From the NCBI GenBank assembly GCA_946535985.1, contig CAMNDY010000012.1, forward strand, positions 1 through 45,695: 45,695 nt of DNA. The letters run 5' to 3'. The notes beneath the pieces are model-generated. The model was not told the DNA's origin. It saw only the letters and a list, made by a program, of their open reading frames with translations, and did not search any database. The translations under genes were made by a program, and so were the position numbers. Shown in pieces: positions 1 through 9,495 of the stretch; position 1 is the stretch's first letter; every line of letters begins with the position of its first letter. Source of the stretch: an uncultured Treponema sp. (GTDB taxonomy: Bacteria > Spirochaetota > Spirochaetia > Treponematales > Treponemataceae).

Positions 1-1319
1 CTGTAAAAAATTATATTTGCAACGAATGTAAAAAGCCAGCTTATAGGGTAGGTTACGTAAATACAATAAACATTATGGAATTGTGGAATCTGGAAAATTG
101 TAAAAATCCAGATAATGCGGTAAAGGCAGGCACCGCACAAGGAGGTAATTACAGGTGTAAGAGAATGTCCTATACCTCTTATGCTGTTTGAAAGTCCGTC
201 CATCATGCCGCAAAGGTAGTAGGTTGTCATGATTACCCAGAAGCGGCGGACTCCTGCCTGAATAACTTCGGGGCTGCTTGAGAATATTCCTATAAGTTGA
301 TTTCGGAATAAGAGGAATAAGCCGCCAAGCAAGGCTCCAATTATGGCTATGCATACCTGCGAAACTAATACTACTTTTTTGATTCTGTCGGTCTTTCCTG
401 CTCCAAGGTTTTGCGAACAGAAAGTTAACGTGCCTTGTGAAAATCCGTTCATTGCCGTATATACAAAGCCTTCAAGGTTTACTGCGGCTGCGTTTCCGGC
501 AATTGTTTCTGCACCAAAAAGATTTACCGAAGACTGAATTATAACATTTGAAAAAGAAAACATTATTCCCTGAAAGCCTGCCGGTAATCCGATTTTTACT
601 ATTTTTGCAAAAATATGAGTATTTATTGAAAGCCGTCTGAAGTTGAGTTTAAAATCATCTTTTTCGCGGACAAGGATTATAAGAACTGCAGCTGCAGCAA
701 AGCATTGAGAAATTACTGTAGCCCAGCCGACACCTGCAACATCCATCTTAAAAGAAATTACAAAAATCAGATTCAGGATAAGGTTCATTATTCCTGCGCC
801 AAACAAGATGTATAAAGGTCTTTTTGTGTCGCCTTTTGCACGGAGCAGGGCACTTCCAAAATTATAAATCATTGTGGCTGTAATGCCGCCAAAGTAGATT
901 TTTAAGTAAAGGGTGGCGAGTGTTAAAACTTCGTGAGGAGCCTGCATCAAAATGAGGATATATTTTGAGCCTACAACTCCTACAATTGTAAGCACTATTC
1001 CGCATACAAAAGAAACAAGAATCGAGGTATGAACGGTTTCTACAAGTTCTTTGGAACGCTTAGCTCCAAAATAATTTGCTGCAACTACATTGGCTCCAAT
1101 TGAAAGTCCCATAAAAAGATTTACAAGTAGATTTATGAGGGAGCCTGTTGAACCAACCGCTGCCAGAGAATTGTTTCCTGCAAAGCGCCCGACAACTACT
1201 ACATCTGCGGCATTAAACAAGAGCTGCAAGAGGCTTGATAAAATAAGAGGAATTGAAAACTGCAGAAGTCTTGGTAAAATAGGTCCTTCTGTAAGATCAA
1301 GTTGATTTGCTTTACTCAT
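1..1319 (-). CDS. MATE family efflux transporter (3' end outside window)
   Basis: Reading the reverse strand from an ATG at 1319-1317 gives a continuous frame to the window edge, beginning MSKANQLDLTEGPILPRLL. The protein is a multi-TM MATE-type antiporter: the N-terminal half has the typical PILPRLLQFSIPLILSSLLQ helix and a NAADVVVVGRF segment, and the second half repeats the fold (KIVKIGLPAGFQGIMFS). MATE proteins export cationic drugs or metabolites in exchange for Na+ or H+. About 439 residues are visible, close to the usual 440-460, so only the extreme C-terminus is missing. An AGGA ribosome binding site lies about 10 nt upstream, inside the end of the preceding gene, and the gap is only 6 nt, so it is probably the last visible gene of the ftsI-led operon. 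Substrate cannot be told from sequence. Confidence 0.88.
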   Translation of the reverse strand, partial: MSKANQLDLTEGPILPRLLQFSIPLILSSLLQLLFNAADVVVVGRFAGNNSLAAVGSTGSLINLLVNLFMGLSIGANVVAANYFGAKRSKELVETVHTSILVSFVCGIVLTIVGVVGSKYILILMQAPHEVLTLATLYLKIYFGGITATMIYNFGSALLRAKGDTKRPLYILFGAGIMNLILNLIFVISFKMDVAGVGWATVISQCFAAAAVLIILVREKDDFKLNFRRLSINTHIFAKIVKIGLPAGFQGIMFSFSNVIIQSSVNLFGAETIAGNAAAVNLEGFVYTAMNGFSQGTLTFCSQNLGAGKTDRIKKVVLVSQVCIAIIGALLGGLFLLFRNQLIGIFSSSPEVIQAGVRRFWVIMTTYYLCGMMDGLSNSIRGIGHSLTPVITSLCGACLYRIIWIFTIFQIPQFHNVYCIYVTYPISWLFTFVANIIFY

Positions 1320-1325
1320 TAATTT

Positions 1326-4300
1326 TTATTCCTGCCATTCAAACCCCGAAGAATCTGCTGCTCGTGTTAGTGTATCTTCCGTCTTTACTAAGGTCGTATC
1401 TTTAGCTTTTATTCGTTTACCTTTGTCAGATATCTGTTTTGCTTCTTTTTCCATTCCAAGCTCCTGATAAATTGCTGCAAGGTTTGCATAGGCCTGCTTG
1501 TAATCCGGAGCATTCTTGGTAAGCGCAAGAAGAAGATCTGCTGCTTTTTCTTTTTGCCCCATAGAATATAAAAGCTTTGCTGCAGCATTCATTTCTATGG
1601 GATTACTTGTAGAAGCCTTTTCAATTGCAAGCATAAGCTGTTTTGATATTTCTGCAATTGAAGCCTTGTTCAAATCATCAAGTTTATCATTGGTAAATGA
1701 AACTGTCTGCACTTCATCAGGATTTGCTGCTGTAACATAAATTTCCCAGGCATCATGTAAAAGCGTATATTCATATTTGCCTGATGAAATTTCTTTTGCA
1801 GCCGATTTCCATGCGCTGTCAAAACCATTATAAAGAATTGTTGTTTCTATAGGAATCCAGATATGATTATTAATTTCAATTATGGAATAATTTTCATCAA
1901 GTTTACTCCACAATGTGTTTGCCTTGAGTCCGGTATCAAAGGCGGCAAAAATATGTCCCGGGGTTGTGATGAGGGCAGTTTGAATGCCTGCGCTCTCAAG
2001 CAGCGAGCAATATAAGGTTGTCATATCGTCGCAGTCTCCGCCCTTTAAAGAAAGTGTTTCAGACGGGAAGCGCACAGTATCTACAGAATAAGTAAGGTCA
2101 ATTACCTGTGATACTGGAGTAACAGGGTCGGCAACATAAGTTAAAGGAATTGCACCAATTGCATTTGAAAGGGCAATGGCTTTAGAAACATTTGTTGAAA
2201 CAAAATCTCCTTGTTTTTTTGCAAGAGCATTAAAGGCAAAGGCTGCTACAGTTGGATCATTAGGCTGAACAAAGCAGGCCAGCATTGCTGTATCATCCCA
2301 GGTCATGGCAGATTTTTTGTAGAGAGTAACAGGTCTGGTAAGGGCAAAACTGTTGGCCTTTCCGTCTTCTTCCCAGTTGATTGTAAACTGCATCTGAAGC
2401 ACTGTGTTTTCGCTAACCTTTAATACCGATTTATTTAGTACTGTGCTTATATCAAGAGTTCCTTCTTCTCCCGGAGCAATTGATGCAACCGTGTTTCCTT
2501 TGCTTGGAAAATCCATGTATTTTCTGACGTAAGAAGTAACCGACACATTTTTTATGGTTGAGTCTCCGTTATTTTTTACAGTTACCAGTCCGGCCGGATT
2601 AGCAGCATATACATTCATAAGAACCGGGAAGAGGGCAGAAAAGTCAAAGGAAGTGATTTCTACCGAAGGAATGTCTGCCCTTGTAAATCCATCAGCAGGC
2701 GAAAAAGCATTTTTCAAATCGGTGTAAAGCTCTAAAACTTCTTCATCCCAAGGCACCTGCTTTTTTAGTTTTTCAAGCAGCTTCATAGCTTCCTGATATT
2801 TTTCGCGGGCAGTTTCTTCACCGTATTCATCAAAAAGATTCAGGGCTTCTTCTGTTTTTGCCATAGCTTCTTTTTTGTTGATTGCAACTTCTGACAATAT
2901 TTTTCTTTCTGAAGCCACCGGATCGGCAGGACTTATTTCAAGATACTTGTTGTAATAGTCGAGTGCTGTTACATAGCTTTGTGAATTATAAAGGACATCG
3001 GCGTTTGCTTTGTAAGAAGCGGCAAGCTCGCTTAAGGTTGCATTATCCATATTCTTGTTGATGTTCTTCATGGCAATAAGGGTTGGCGGAAGTTTTGTAT
3101 CTGCTTCTGCAACTCGCCATACATTATTGCTTCTTACATCATAAAAGTAATACATTCCCCAGCCGGCACCACAACAAAAAGAATACATTAGAGACTCATC
3201 AATTGGAATTGACCACAATAGAGTTCCCTTGTTAGAATAGCGGTTAAGCGAATGATTCGTTTCTCTTAATGCAAGGAAGGAGCCGTCATTTAAAACCTTA
3301 AGGATACTAAGGTAACCTGTATCCTTCTTTTCCGGATAGATTACATTTTTCAATTCTTTAGTTTTTGCACTATATACAAAGATTAAACTGTCTTCCTGGA
3401 AATAAAAAGTATCATCCGGGCCTGGAATAATATGAGGTAATTCAAGCGGATACTTCATATATTCAGTTTCTTTATCTCCCTGCTGAGGAAGAATTATTCT
3501 TCTGTTTTCGCTGTCTATAAGATAAGGTTCTCCTGAATTGTAAAAGTTGAGCATTGTACCAACTCCGGGATATTTGTAAAGGAGGCGGTGTGTTATAGAG
3601 TTTTGTTCATTCATGCATAAAACAACAGGAGTCTTTTCATTTGCAAAGAAAATGTTTTTTCCATCAGGACTGTATAACTGCCAGTAGGTATTGTACTTAG
3701 TGTTGCCTGAAATTTTCTTTGTTAAATCCTCGTTAAAATCCCAGGTTGGACTTACATCATATACAGTATCTTTGATTCTCATTACAAAAGAATAATCCCG
3801 GCGTGGAATTGCAGCAATAGAAAGTCCGTTTCTTGTATTTCCAAGTTCTGTCATTGTCCTTGAATCAATTATGGAAGGCTGCGAAAGAGTTTTTTCTTTG
3901 GAATTGACTGCCGGGAAAAAAGCTTCAATCGTTTTTATAATAAGATTTTCTTTTTGTTTTTCATTTTGCAGGTAATCAGGATTAAAATTGCCATACACAC
4001 CATAACTTGTTCCTTTTTCATAATAGAAATCGGCCGTAAAACTATAGTATGGAAGATTGAATGAAGTTACAGGATGAAGATCCATTTCTATACGCGGGTA
4101 GCAGCTATTAGGGTCAATTTGTTTTGCCTCTTTTTCCTTAGCTGCAGCAATTTTTTTATCAAGCTCCGCAATGCGATCCTCAATAGACTCTTCTTTGTCA
4201 CCGTCTAGGATTGTAACATTGGCAAAAAAGCTGCTAAGTTTTTCCTGCTCTTCAATGTATTCATTCTTCTGTCTTGTGAGTCTTTCTGATTCCAATTCTG

Positions 4301-4535
4301 CTTTTTCGTATGAACCCCAGTTCATGTGGTATGGCACAAGATTAAGGGAATTATAATCAATAATCTCAATATTATATTCTTTAGCTTTTTGAGATATCTG
4401 CTCAAGAATTGAATCTAAGCTAACTTTATTATTTTCTTGTCTTTGCAAAACATCTTCAATATCAAGGTACAATTTTTGCGAAAAAACAGGAAAAACAAAA
4501 ATTAAAATAAGAAGAAAAGATATGATTTTTTTCAT
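1326..4535 (-). CDS. Large exported TPR / transglutaminase-like protein
   Basis: 1069 residues with a clear Sec signal peptide (MKKIISFLLILIFVFPVFSQ). A coiled-coil-rich stretch (about 75-140) follows, then a region of WD/propeller-like repeats (about 230-480), TPR-like helices (about 495-610, for example ALDYYNKYLEISPADP), an Ig/CARDB-like segment (about 645-760) and a transglutaminase-like core. The core has the Cys in LKGGDCDDMT (about 833) and His in TTPGHIFAAF (about 860); the third catalytic position looks like Glu in IPIETT rather than Asp. More TPRs close the protein. It is probably periplasmic. The SD AGAGG precedes the ATG. The neighbours (PBP, DUF115, MATE) suggest an envelope role, but no function is established; catalytic activity is inferred from Cys/His only. 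Confidence 0.85.
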   Translation of the reverse strand: MKKIISFLLILIFVFPVFSQKLYLDIEDVLQRQENNKVSLDSILEQISQKAKEYNIEIIDYNSLNLVPYHMNWGSYEKAELESERLTRQKNEYIEEQEKLSSFFANVTILDGDKEESIEDRIAELDKKIAAAKEKEAKQIDPNSCYPRIEMDLHPVTSFNLPYYSFTADFYYEKGTSYGVYGNFNPDYLQNEKQKENLIIKTIEAFFPAVNSKEKTLSQPSIIDSRTMTELGNTRNGLSIAAIPRRDYSFVMRIKDTVYDVSPTWDFNEDLTKKISGNTKYNTYWQLYSPDGKNIFFANEKTPVVLCMNEQNSITHRLLYKYPGVGTMLNFYNSGEPYLIDSENRRIILPQQGDKETEYMKYPLELPHIIPGPDDTFYFQEDSLIFVYSAKTKELKNVIYPEKKDTGYLSILKVLNDGSFLALRETNHSLNRYSNKGTLLWSIPIDESLMYSFCCGAGWGMYYFYDVRSNNVWRVAEADTKLPPTLIAMKNINKNMDNATLSELAASYKANADVLYNSQSYVTALDYYNKYLEISPADPVASERKILSEVAINKKEAMAKTEEALNLFDEYGEETAREKYQEAMKLLEKLKKQVPWDEEVLELYTDLKNAFSPADGFTRADIPSVEITSFDFSALFPVLMNVYAANPAGLVTVKNNGDSTIKNVSVTSYVRKYMDFPSKGNTVASIAPGEEGTLDISTVLNKSVLKVSENTVLQMQFTINWEEDGKANSFALTRPVTLYKKSAMTWDDTAMLACFVQPNDPTVAAFAFNALAKKQGDFVSTNVSKAIALSNAIGAIPLTYVADPVTPVSQVIDLTYSVDTVRFPSETLSLKGGDCDDMTTLYCSLLESAGIQTALITTPGHIFAAFDTGLKANTLWSKLDENYSIIEINNHIWIPIETTILYNGFDSAWKSAAKEISSGKYEYTLLHDAWEIYVTAANPDEVQTVSFTNDKLDDLNKASIAEISKQLMLAIEKASTSNPIEMNAAAKLLYSMGQKEKAADLLLALTKNAPDYKQAYANLAAIYQELGMEKEAKQISDKGKRIKAKDTTLVKTEDTLTRAADSSGFEWQE

Positions 4536-4544
4536 GCTAAACCT

Positions 4545-6335
4545 CTAGATGTATTTATTATATATGTCCATTGTCTTTTGAAGTTTTTTATAAGCTTCAA
4601 TTTTTTCTGAAGTGTCAGGGTAGGCCAATCTTACAATTTCTGCAAGAGGGGAGGCTGCAATTTGCGTTTCGATTTTTTCAAGTGCTGCAGCCTGGTCCGG
4701 CCCGCCTATAATGCATTTTTCTACTGCCTTGTTTATAAGCGCGGTGAGTGATTTGAGGTCGGAGTAGAAAGAGTCAATTATTGGAGAAATGTCAGACACC
4801 GTGTCATTGTCGGGCTTGAATAATTGTGTGTCATTGTCGGGCTCGACCCGACAATCTCGTTCCTGAATACCTTCCGCAAACTCCACCCCCGGAATCCTCA
4901 TGCTCTGGCGGCTTAATGTATATGTTTTTACATCCGGTGTGGCCGCAATTTTGCTTTCAAACCACCAGGCAAACATTTTCATGCGGGCGTCTGTAAGCAC
5001 TTGATTTCCGTCGTAATCAAAGGCGTATTCAGGGTTTGCACCAAAACGCGAAGAACTGTTCATTTTTTGAACGGGAAGGAGTCTGTTAGCACCGGTATGG
5101 AAGCTTTGTTCTGCGCTGCTTCCTTTTATATGGGTTTGTCCCCGCGGATAGGATAAATCAAGTCCTGCAAAATAAATGCGCTGGGCTCCAAGCATACGGC
5201 AAAGGTTCCATGCAGAACTTGCAACAGAACCTCCGGCACCCAGGTCTCCAAATGTGCCAAGCTGTTTTTCAAAATAAGAGCTCACAGGAAACATTTCTGA
5301 ACATAAAAGAATCTGGCGGCACTTAAAACGAAATACTGCAGGGTAAACGCTGAGCGGGCAAACAAGAATACTTTGGTGTGCTTCAAGCCCTGCAATATGC
5401 TTATAGGCATAATATTGAGGATCTGTTATTACAATAAAATCTGGCTGAACCCCGCTTTTAAGAAGGGCATGAAGCGCAGTTTCTACACAAACAATAAGAG
5501 CATGTTTTTTAAAGTCTGCCATTTTGGGCAAAAGAGCTTCAAGCGAAGGTCCCGCTGCCACAACAATAAAATCCTTTACACATTTGTTAAAGCTGTCTGC
5601 AAAGTCCTGAACAGTGCTGAGCCCTTTTATCTGCTCAATATTTTTCATTGAGTTATGAATCCAAAGCTTTTCGAACTTTTTGTAGGTAGCCGCATTTATA
5701 TCATTTTTGTCCCGGTTTCGTTCAATAAGGGCAATAACAGAATCAAAATAAGGGCGGGCATGCATAATAAAAGACGGAATTGCATAGACATAGGCAGAAT
5801 TAAGTCCGGTCTTTCCAATGTTTATACTGTTTCCTTCTAAAAGTCCTATTATAGAATTTGCGGGGCATCCAAGCGCAATAACAAGATTCTTTACTTCAAA
5901 AACAGGACTCCAGTCAATATAAAAAAGCGCTCCAAAAAAATGAAATGGATCGGGCTCAACAAGAATCAGCTTTTTTACGGGGCAGGTTCCAACATTAGCA
6001 CCGGCGCCGCCTCCGTTAATCATTTTTGCCATAGCGCAGAACTGCCAGCCAAGTCCCGCACCCATAAAAATCACAGTTTCTTTATTTTTGCCTGCAAGCG
6101 TCTGAGCTGTAGTCATGCCTTCGCGTTCCGGATTATATGAAGAATGCAAAAGCATATTTGTATTAATCTGCGCTGTAAGACTTCCGTTTTTGGCAGTCAT
6201 AAGATTCCAGAAGAAAAAAATATCCTTTTCGTCCCCGTGTGCAGTAATATCTTCTATAATATCATGATAAAAATCAGCAAGCTGTGGAAATCTTTCTTTG
6301 AAAAGCTGTATGTTTTTATTCCAGATAGAGTTCAA
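4545..6335 (-). CDS. DUF115 / Maf-like (MptE-like) protein
   Basis: 596 residues of the DUF115 family (6-hydroxymethylpterin pyrophosphokinase MptE-like; the same fold occurs in Maf flagellin glycosyltransferases). The core motif FIVVAAGPSLEALLP lies at about 256-270, followed by VCVETALHALLKSGVQPDF and VITDPQYYAYK, and later FAGLDLSYPRGQTH. The N-terminal third has a second Rossmann-like motif (VIFMGAGLGWQF). The start is a TTG at 6335-6333 with a GGAG about 10 nt upstream; it overlaps the end of the ftsI-like gene by 20 nt, implying coupled translation. Residues about 493-512 are encoded by a palindromic dispersed repeat (see repeat at 4802-4859) and are probably not native to the family. 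In motile spirochaetes a role in flagellin or surface glycosylation is plausible but is inference. Confidence 0.8.
   Translation of the reverse strand: MNSIWNKNIQLFKERFPQLADFYHDIIEDITAHGDEKDIFFFWNLMTAKNGSLTAQINTNMLLHSSYNPEREGMTTAQTLAGKNKETVIFMGAGLGWQFCAMAKMINGGGAGANVGTCPVKKLILVEPDPFHFFGALFYIDWSPVFEVKNLVIALGCPANSIIGLLEGNSINIGKTGLNSAYVYAIPSFIMHARPYFDSVIALIERNRDKNDINAATYKKFEKLWIHNSMKNIEQIKGLSTVQDFADSFNKCVKDFIVVAAGPSLEALLPKMADFKKHALIVCVETALHALLKSGVQPDFIVITDPQYYAYKHIAGLEAHQSILVCPLSVYPAVFRFKCRQILLCSEMFPVSSYFEKQLGTFGDLGAGGSVASSAWNLCRMLGAQRIYFAGLDLSYPRGQTHIKGSSAEQSFHTGANRLLPVQKMNSSSRFGANPEYAFDYDGNQVLTDARMKMFAWWFESKIAATPDVKTYTLSRQSMRIPGVEFAEGIQERDCRVEPDNDTQLFKPDNDTVSDISPIIDSFYSDLKSLTALINKAVEKCIIGGPDQAAALEKIETQIAASPLAEIVRLAYPDTSEKIEAYKKLQKTMDIYNKYI
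4802..4859. repeat. TGTCATT palindromic repeat, one full plus one partial copy, inside a CDS
   Basis: 4829-4859 is a full unit whose arms ATTGTCGGG and CCCGACAAT form a 9-bp stem with a five-base loop; 4802-4819 is a truncated direct copy (left half only). Both lie in the DUF115 gene and are read through without a stop, contributing peptide segments RDCRVEPDNDT and KPDNDT. The same family occurs at 9743, 9777 and 42784, with a diverged member at 18496. Confidence 0.85.
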
Positions 6336-8196
6336 TTATTGTATTCTCCGTAAGAGGAGTGCCCGGCTCCGGATTCTGACTGGTTACCCAACCGCTTCCG
6401 TTTATGTTGAGTTTACCTTTTGATTGTTCCATAAGTGGAAGCAAATCTTTTTTAGATAAACCTGTAAAATCAGGAGTGAGTTCTCCAAGCGAAATACTAG
6501 CTGTGTTTGGAATTGTGATTACGCCATTGTGCTCAACAGAAGATGCTTTTCCTCTGCTCATTCCCATATAATCAATAATTGTATCTGCTGCTTCTGCAAT
6601 TACAGGTGCAACAATACGACCACCATAGGTTTCGCCTTTTGCTTTTTCTACAACTATATATAGAACAATTTCAGGTTCATCAACCGGGAAGATTGCAAGA
6701 CAGCTTGAAAGAAAGTCTGTATCGCTGTAGCCTCCGTTTACTTTATCGGCCATCTGGGCGGTACCGGTTTTTACACCAATGGCAACGTCTCCAATGTTTG
6801 CGCGGGAACCTGTACCTGTCGTTGCAGTTGTTTCCATACAGCTAAGTACATATTCTGCTGTAGTCTGCTTAAATACCCGGTTTTTATATTCAGGTTCATG
6901 CTCGTAAAGTGTAATTCCTTCTTTATTAGTAATCTTATGAATTACGCTTAGCTTTACAGGAACACCCCCGTTTGCAATTGCTGTAGCAGCTTGAACCATC
7001 TGCAAGGCGCTGACACTTATTTCCTGGCCAATTGCAATTGTAGGCTTAGAACGTCCGGACCAGGATTTACTGTCGCGGTCTTTTACAATACCTGTAGTCT
7101 CACCCGCAAGTTCAATTCCGGTTCTCTGTCCAAAGCCAAGCTGACGGATTCTTGCAATAAAAGTATCTTCATTTACCCGGTCGCTTATCTGGCCCAAAAC
7201 ATCATTGCAGGAATATTTAAGGCCTTCCCGTGGTGTAAGCCAGCCATGGTGTTCAAGACATTTGATTCTTATAGTTTCGCCACCCGGAATTTTGTGTTCA
7301 TAAACTCCATCGCACAAAAAACTGTCGTTAGGATTAATAGAGCCTTCGTCAAAAACAATGCCAAGTGTAAAAATCTTAAATACGGACCCCGGCTCGTAGG
7401 CATCTGCCGCAGGTTTGTTTACCTGTTCTGCAGGACTTGCACTTCCATATTCATTGAGGTTTGCCGCAGGAAGACTTATATAAGTAAGAATCTCTCCAGT
7501 TTTAGAGTCTGCCGCTAAAAGCATCATACTTTCGGCCTGGGTATTTTCCATTGTTTTGTAGGCAATCTGCTCAAGCTTATATTGAAGGTTTGCATCTATT
7601 GTAAGGTAAATGTTTTTTCCCTGTTCAGGACTTTCAAGAGATTTATCAATTTCGGGGTAGAGAACACCCTGCTGAGAAAATTCAATTCCTGCAAGGCCTG
7701 TACCTTCGTCGCCCATATAACCAATAAGCTGCGAAGCAAGTGCCCCGTTAGGATAGACACGTCCAGGAAGCTTTTCGTAACTTACATAATTATAGCCGCA
7801 TTCTTTTGTGCGCTGGCTTATTTCTTCATATTCTGTCTGCGAAGCTTTCTTTTTAAGAATAACATATTCGCGTTTTTTATCTACACGTGCAAAAAGCTCT
7901 TCTTCAGAAACTCCAAGGACCGGAGCCATGTTTTTACTGAAAAGCTGGGCATTTTTAATATCTTTTGTGCTTACACCTACGCGGTAAAAGTTTGTCTGTA
8001 CAGCAAGCGGAAAGCCTGAGCGGTCCACAATAGAACCCCGTTCAATAGTAGGAATATTCTGAGGTTTTGGAGCAACAGGAGCCATTGCAAGCTTCATGTA
8101 TGCAGCAAGAATAGCAATTACAAGAAGTCCGCAAAAAGAGAAAAAAACAATCAGTCTTTTATTCTTAAAAAATGAATTCAATTTGTTCCCGCCCAA
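6316..8196 (-). CDS. Penicillin-binding protein, FtsI/PBP2 type, with PASTA-like C-terminus
   Basis: 626-residue class B transpeptidase that cross-links peptidoglycan in the periplasm. There is one N-terminal TM anchor (about 14-36), a dimerisation domain with the typical ERGSIVDRSGFPLA motif (52-65), and the transpeptidase domain with all three active-site motifs: SVFK (271-274), SCN (329-331) and KTGT (476-479). The last 60 residues resemble a PASTA domain, with the NPEPGTPL motif. FtsI in divisome loci is usually next to ftsL/mraW; here it heads a different operon, so it may be a divisome or an elongation enzyme. The start is TTG at 8196; a second TTG at 8181 is possible. A good promoter sits 20-50 nt upstream. 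It shares its upstream region with the divergent M23 gene. Confidence 0.9.
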   Translation of the reverse strand: MGGNKLNSFFKNKRLIVFFSFCGLLVIAILAAYMKLAMAPVAPKPQNIPTIERGSIVDRSGFPLAVQTNFYRVGVSTKDIKNAQLFSKNMAPVLGVSEEELFARVDKKREYVILKKKASQTEYEEISQRTKECGYNYVSYEKLPGRVYPNGALASQLIGYMGDEGTGLAGIEFSQQGVLYPEIDKSLESPEQGKNIYLTIDANLQYKLEQIAYKTMENTQAESMMLLAADSKTGEILTYISLPAANLNEYGSASPAEQVNKPAADAYEPGSVFKIFTLGIVFDEGSINPNDSFLCDGVYEHKIPGGETIRIKCLEHHGWLTPREGLKYSCNDVLGQISDRVNEDTFIARIRQLGFGQRTGIELAGETTGIVKDRDSKSWSGRSKPTIAIGQEISVSALQMVQAATAIANGGVPVKLSVIHKITNKEGITLYEHEPEYKNRVFKQTTAEYVLSCMETTATTGTGSRANIGDVAIGVKTGTAQMADKVNGGYSDTDFLSSCLAIFPVDEPEIVLYIVVEKAKGETYGGRIVAPVIAEAADTIIDYMGMSRGKASSVEHNGVITIPNTASISLGELTPDFTGLSKKDLLPLMEQSKGKLNINGSGWVTSQNPEPGTPLTENTIIELYLE

Positions 8197-8217
8197 AATG
8201 CAAATAAATACTTTTAA

Positions 8218-8246
8218 ACTATACTCTTATTTTGGCCGATAGACAA
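8218..8246 (-). promoter_or_regulatory. Predicted sigma-70 promoter for the ftsI-like operon
   Basis: On the minus strand TTGTCT (8246-8241) and TATAGT (8223-8218) are separated by exactly 17 nt. The predicted start would be near 8211, giving a leader of about 15 nt before the TTG at 8196. The -35 box lies only 2 nt from the divergent ATG at 8249, so the two genes share a very compact regulatory region. Confidence 0.5.
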
Positions 8247-8248
8247 GT

Positions 8249-9472
8249 ATGGAAATAATCAGTTTTGTACAACAATCCAAAAAAAAGAGGGCAATAGCAC
8301 TACCTCTGCGCCGAAAAAGTATAAATTCAGTTTCTTATGCCTATACCTATCCTTCTGAAAAGCATATTTTCAAGGCTGGAAAAGTTCAAAAAGATTTAAC
8401 TCTTAAAAACTGCTTTGCTTCTCTTGGGCAGGGCATTACAAATTTTGGCACTCTCCTTGCAAATAATATAAAGGCAATCGTGATTTCTCTTTTTGTAATA
8501 CTGGGAATTGCGGGACTTGCTGTTACTGCCTTTTTTATAACTGATTATACCCTTAGCCATACAAAAGTGATTACCCTCAATGCGCAGGATTCCATTGACT
8601 ATGATTCGCTTGATAAGTTCATGAAAAATTTTGCGCTCGAAATTACAAGTGAAGTTGATGAAAACGGACAGCTTACAGACAGTGCAGGAGTGGGAACAGG
8701 AGCAGGCCTCCAGCTAGCCTCAAAACTTCTTTCTCAGCCTGTAGAATATCAGATATATAAGGTAAAAAGCGGAGACACAATAAGCGGAATTGCAAAAAAA
8801 TTCGGACTTACAAATATTTCAACTCTGATTTCTGTAAATGATATTGGAAACGTTCGTCAGCTTGGAGCCGGCCAGAAACTCAAGATTCCTTCAATCGACG
8901 GAATTGTTTATACTGTAAAAAACGGAGATTCCCTTAATTCAATTGCCACAGCAAATAAAATCAAGCTGGAAAATCTTCTGGATGTAAATGAACTTGCTTC
9001 TGAAACTTTAACAGTAGGGCAGCAGCTCTTCCTTCCCGGAGTAGGCCTTGACCAGAAAACTCTTCAGTCAAGAATGGGCGAACTTTTTATGGTCCCAATT
9101 ACTGCAAAGTTCCGTTGGACTTCTCCTTATGGCTGGCGTGCAGATCCATTTACAGGAGTTCGTTCTTTCCACACCGGAACAGATATGGCTTGTCCGGAAG
9201 GAACTCCAATTTTAGCCGCAATGAGCGGAAGAATCTCGGAAGTTGGAAACAACAGAACTTACGGAAATTACATAATCATAAACCATGGAAACGGATATCA
9301 GACCGTGTATGCACATATGTCAAAAGCAATTTCTAAAAAAGGACAATGGGTAACACAGGGTTCAAAAATCGGACTTGTTGGTTCCACAGGCTATTCAACA
9401 GGTCCTCATCTACATTTTATGGTTTACAAAAACGGAAACAGAATAGACCCAATGACGGTACTTAAAAAATAA
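8249..9472 (+). CDS. LysM-domain M23 metallopeptidase
   Basis: 407 residues. A basic cytoplasmic N-terminus (QQSKKKRAIALPLRRK) precedes one TM helix (about 73-95), so the protein is anchored rather than secreted. Two LysM peptidoglycan-binding repeats follow: YKVKSGDTISGIAKKFG and YTVKNGDSLNSIATANK. The C-terminal LytM/M23 domain keeps the zinc ligands in HTGTD and the HLHF motif near the end, so it should be an active or activator-type murein endopeptidase. Divergent from the PBP gene, with which it may act in wall growth (inference). There is no obvious Shine-Dalgarno before the ATG. Confidence 0.92.
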   Translation: MEIISFVQQSKKKRAIALPLRRKSINSVSYAYTYPSEKHIFKAGKVQKDLTLKNCFASLGQGITNFGTLLANNIKAIVISLFVILGIAGLAVTAFFITDYTLSHTKVITLNAQDSIDYDSLDKFMKNFALEITSEVDENGQLTDSAGVGTGAGLQLASKLLSQPVEYQIYKVKSGDTISGIAKKFGLTNISTLISVNDIGNVRQLGAGQKLKIPSIDGIVYTVKNGDSLNSIATANKIKLENLLDVNELASETLTVGQQLFLPGVGLDQKTLQSRMGELFMVPITAKFRWTSPYGWRADPFTGVRSFHTGTDMACPEGTPILAAMSGRISEVGNNRTYGNYIIINHGNGYQTVYAHMSKAISKKGQWVTQGSKIGLVGSTGYSTGPHLHFMVYKNGNRIDPMTVLKK

Positions 9473-9495
9473 TACTTAAAAAACAGGTGAAAAAG

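Noticed and set aside
343..1305. Short plus-strand frames over the MATE gene
   Set aside because: They are antisense shadows; the minus-strand frame gives a full MATE protein.
4802..4859. Possible CRISPR-like repeat pair in the DUF115 gene
   Set aside because: Only one full and one partial copy with no regular spacers; it matches a dispersed palindrome instead.
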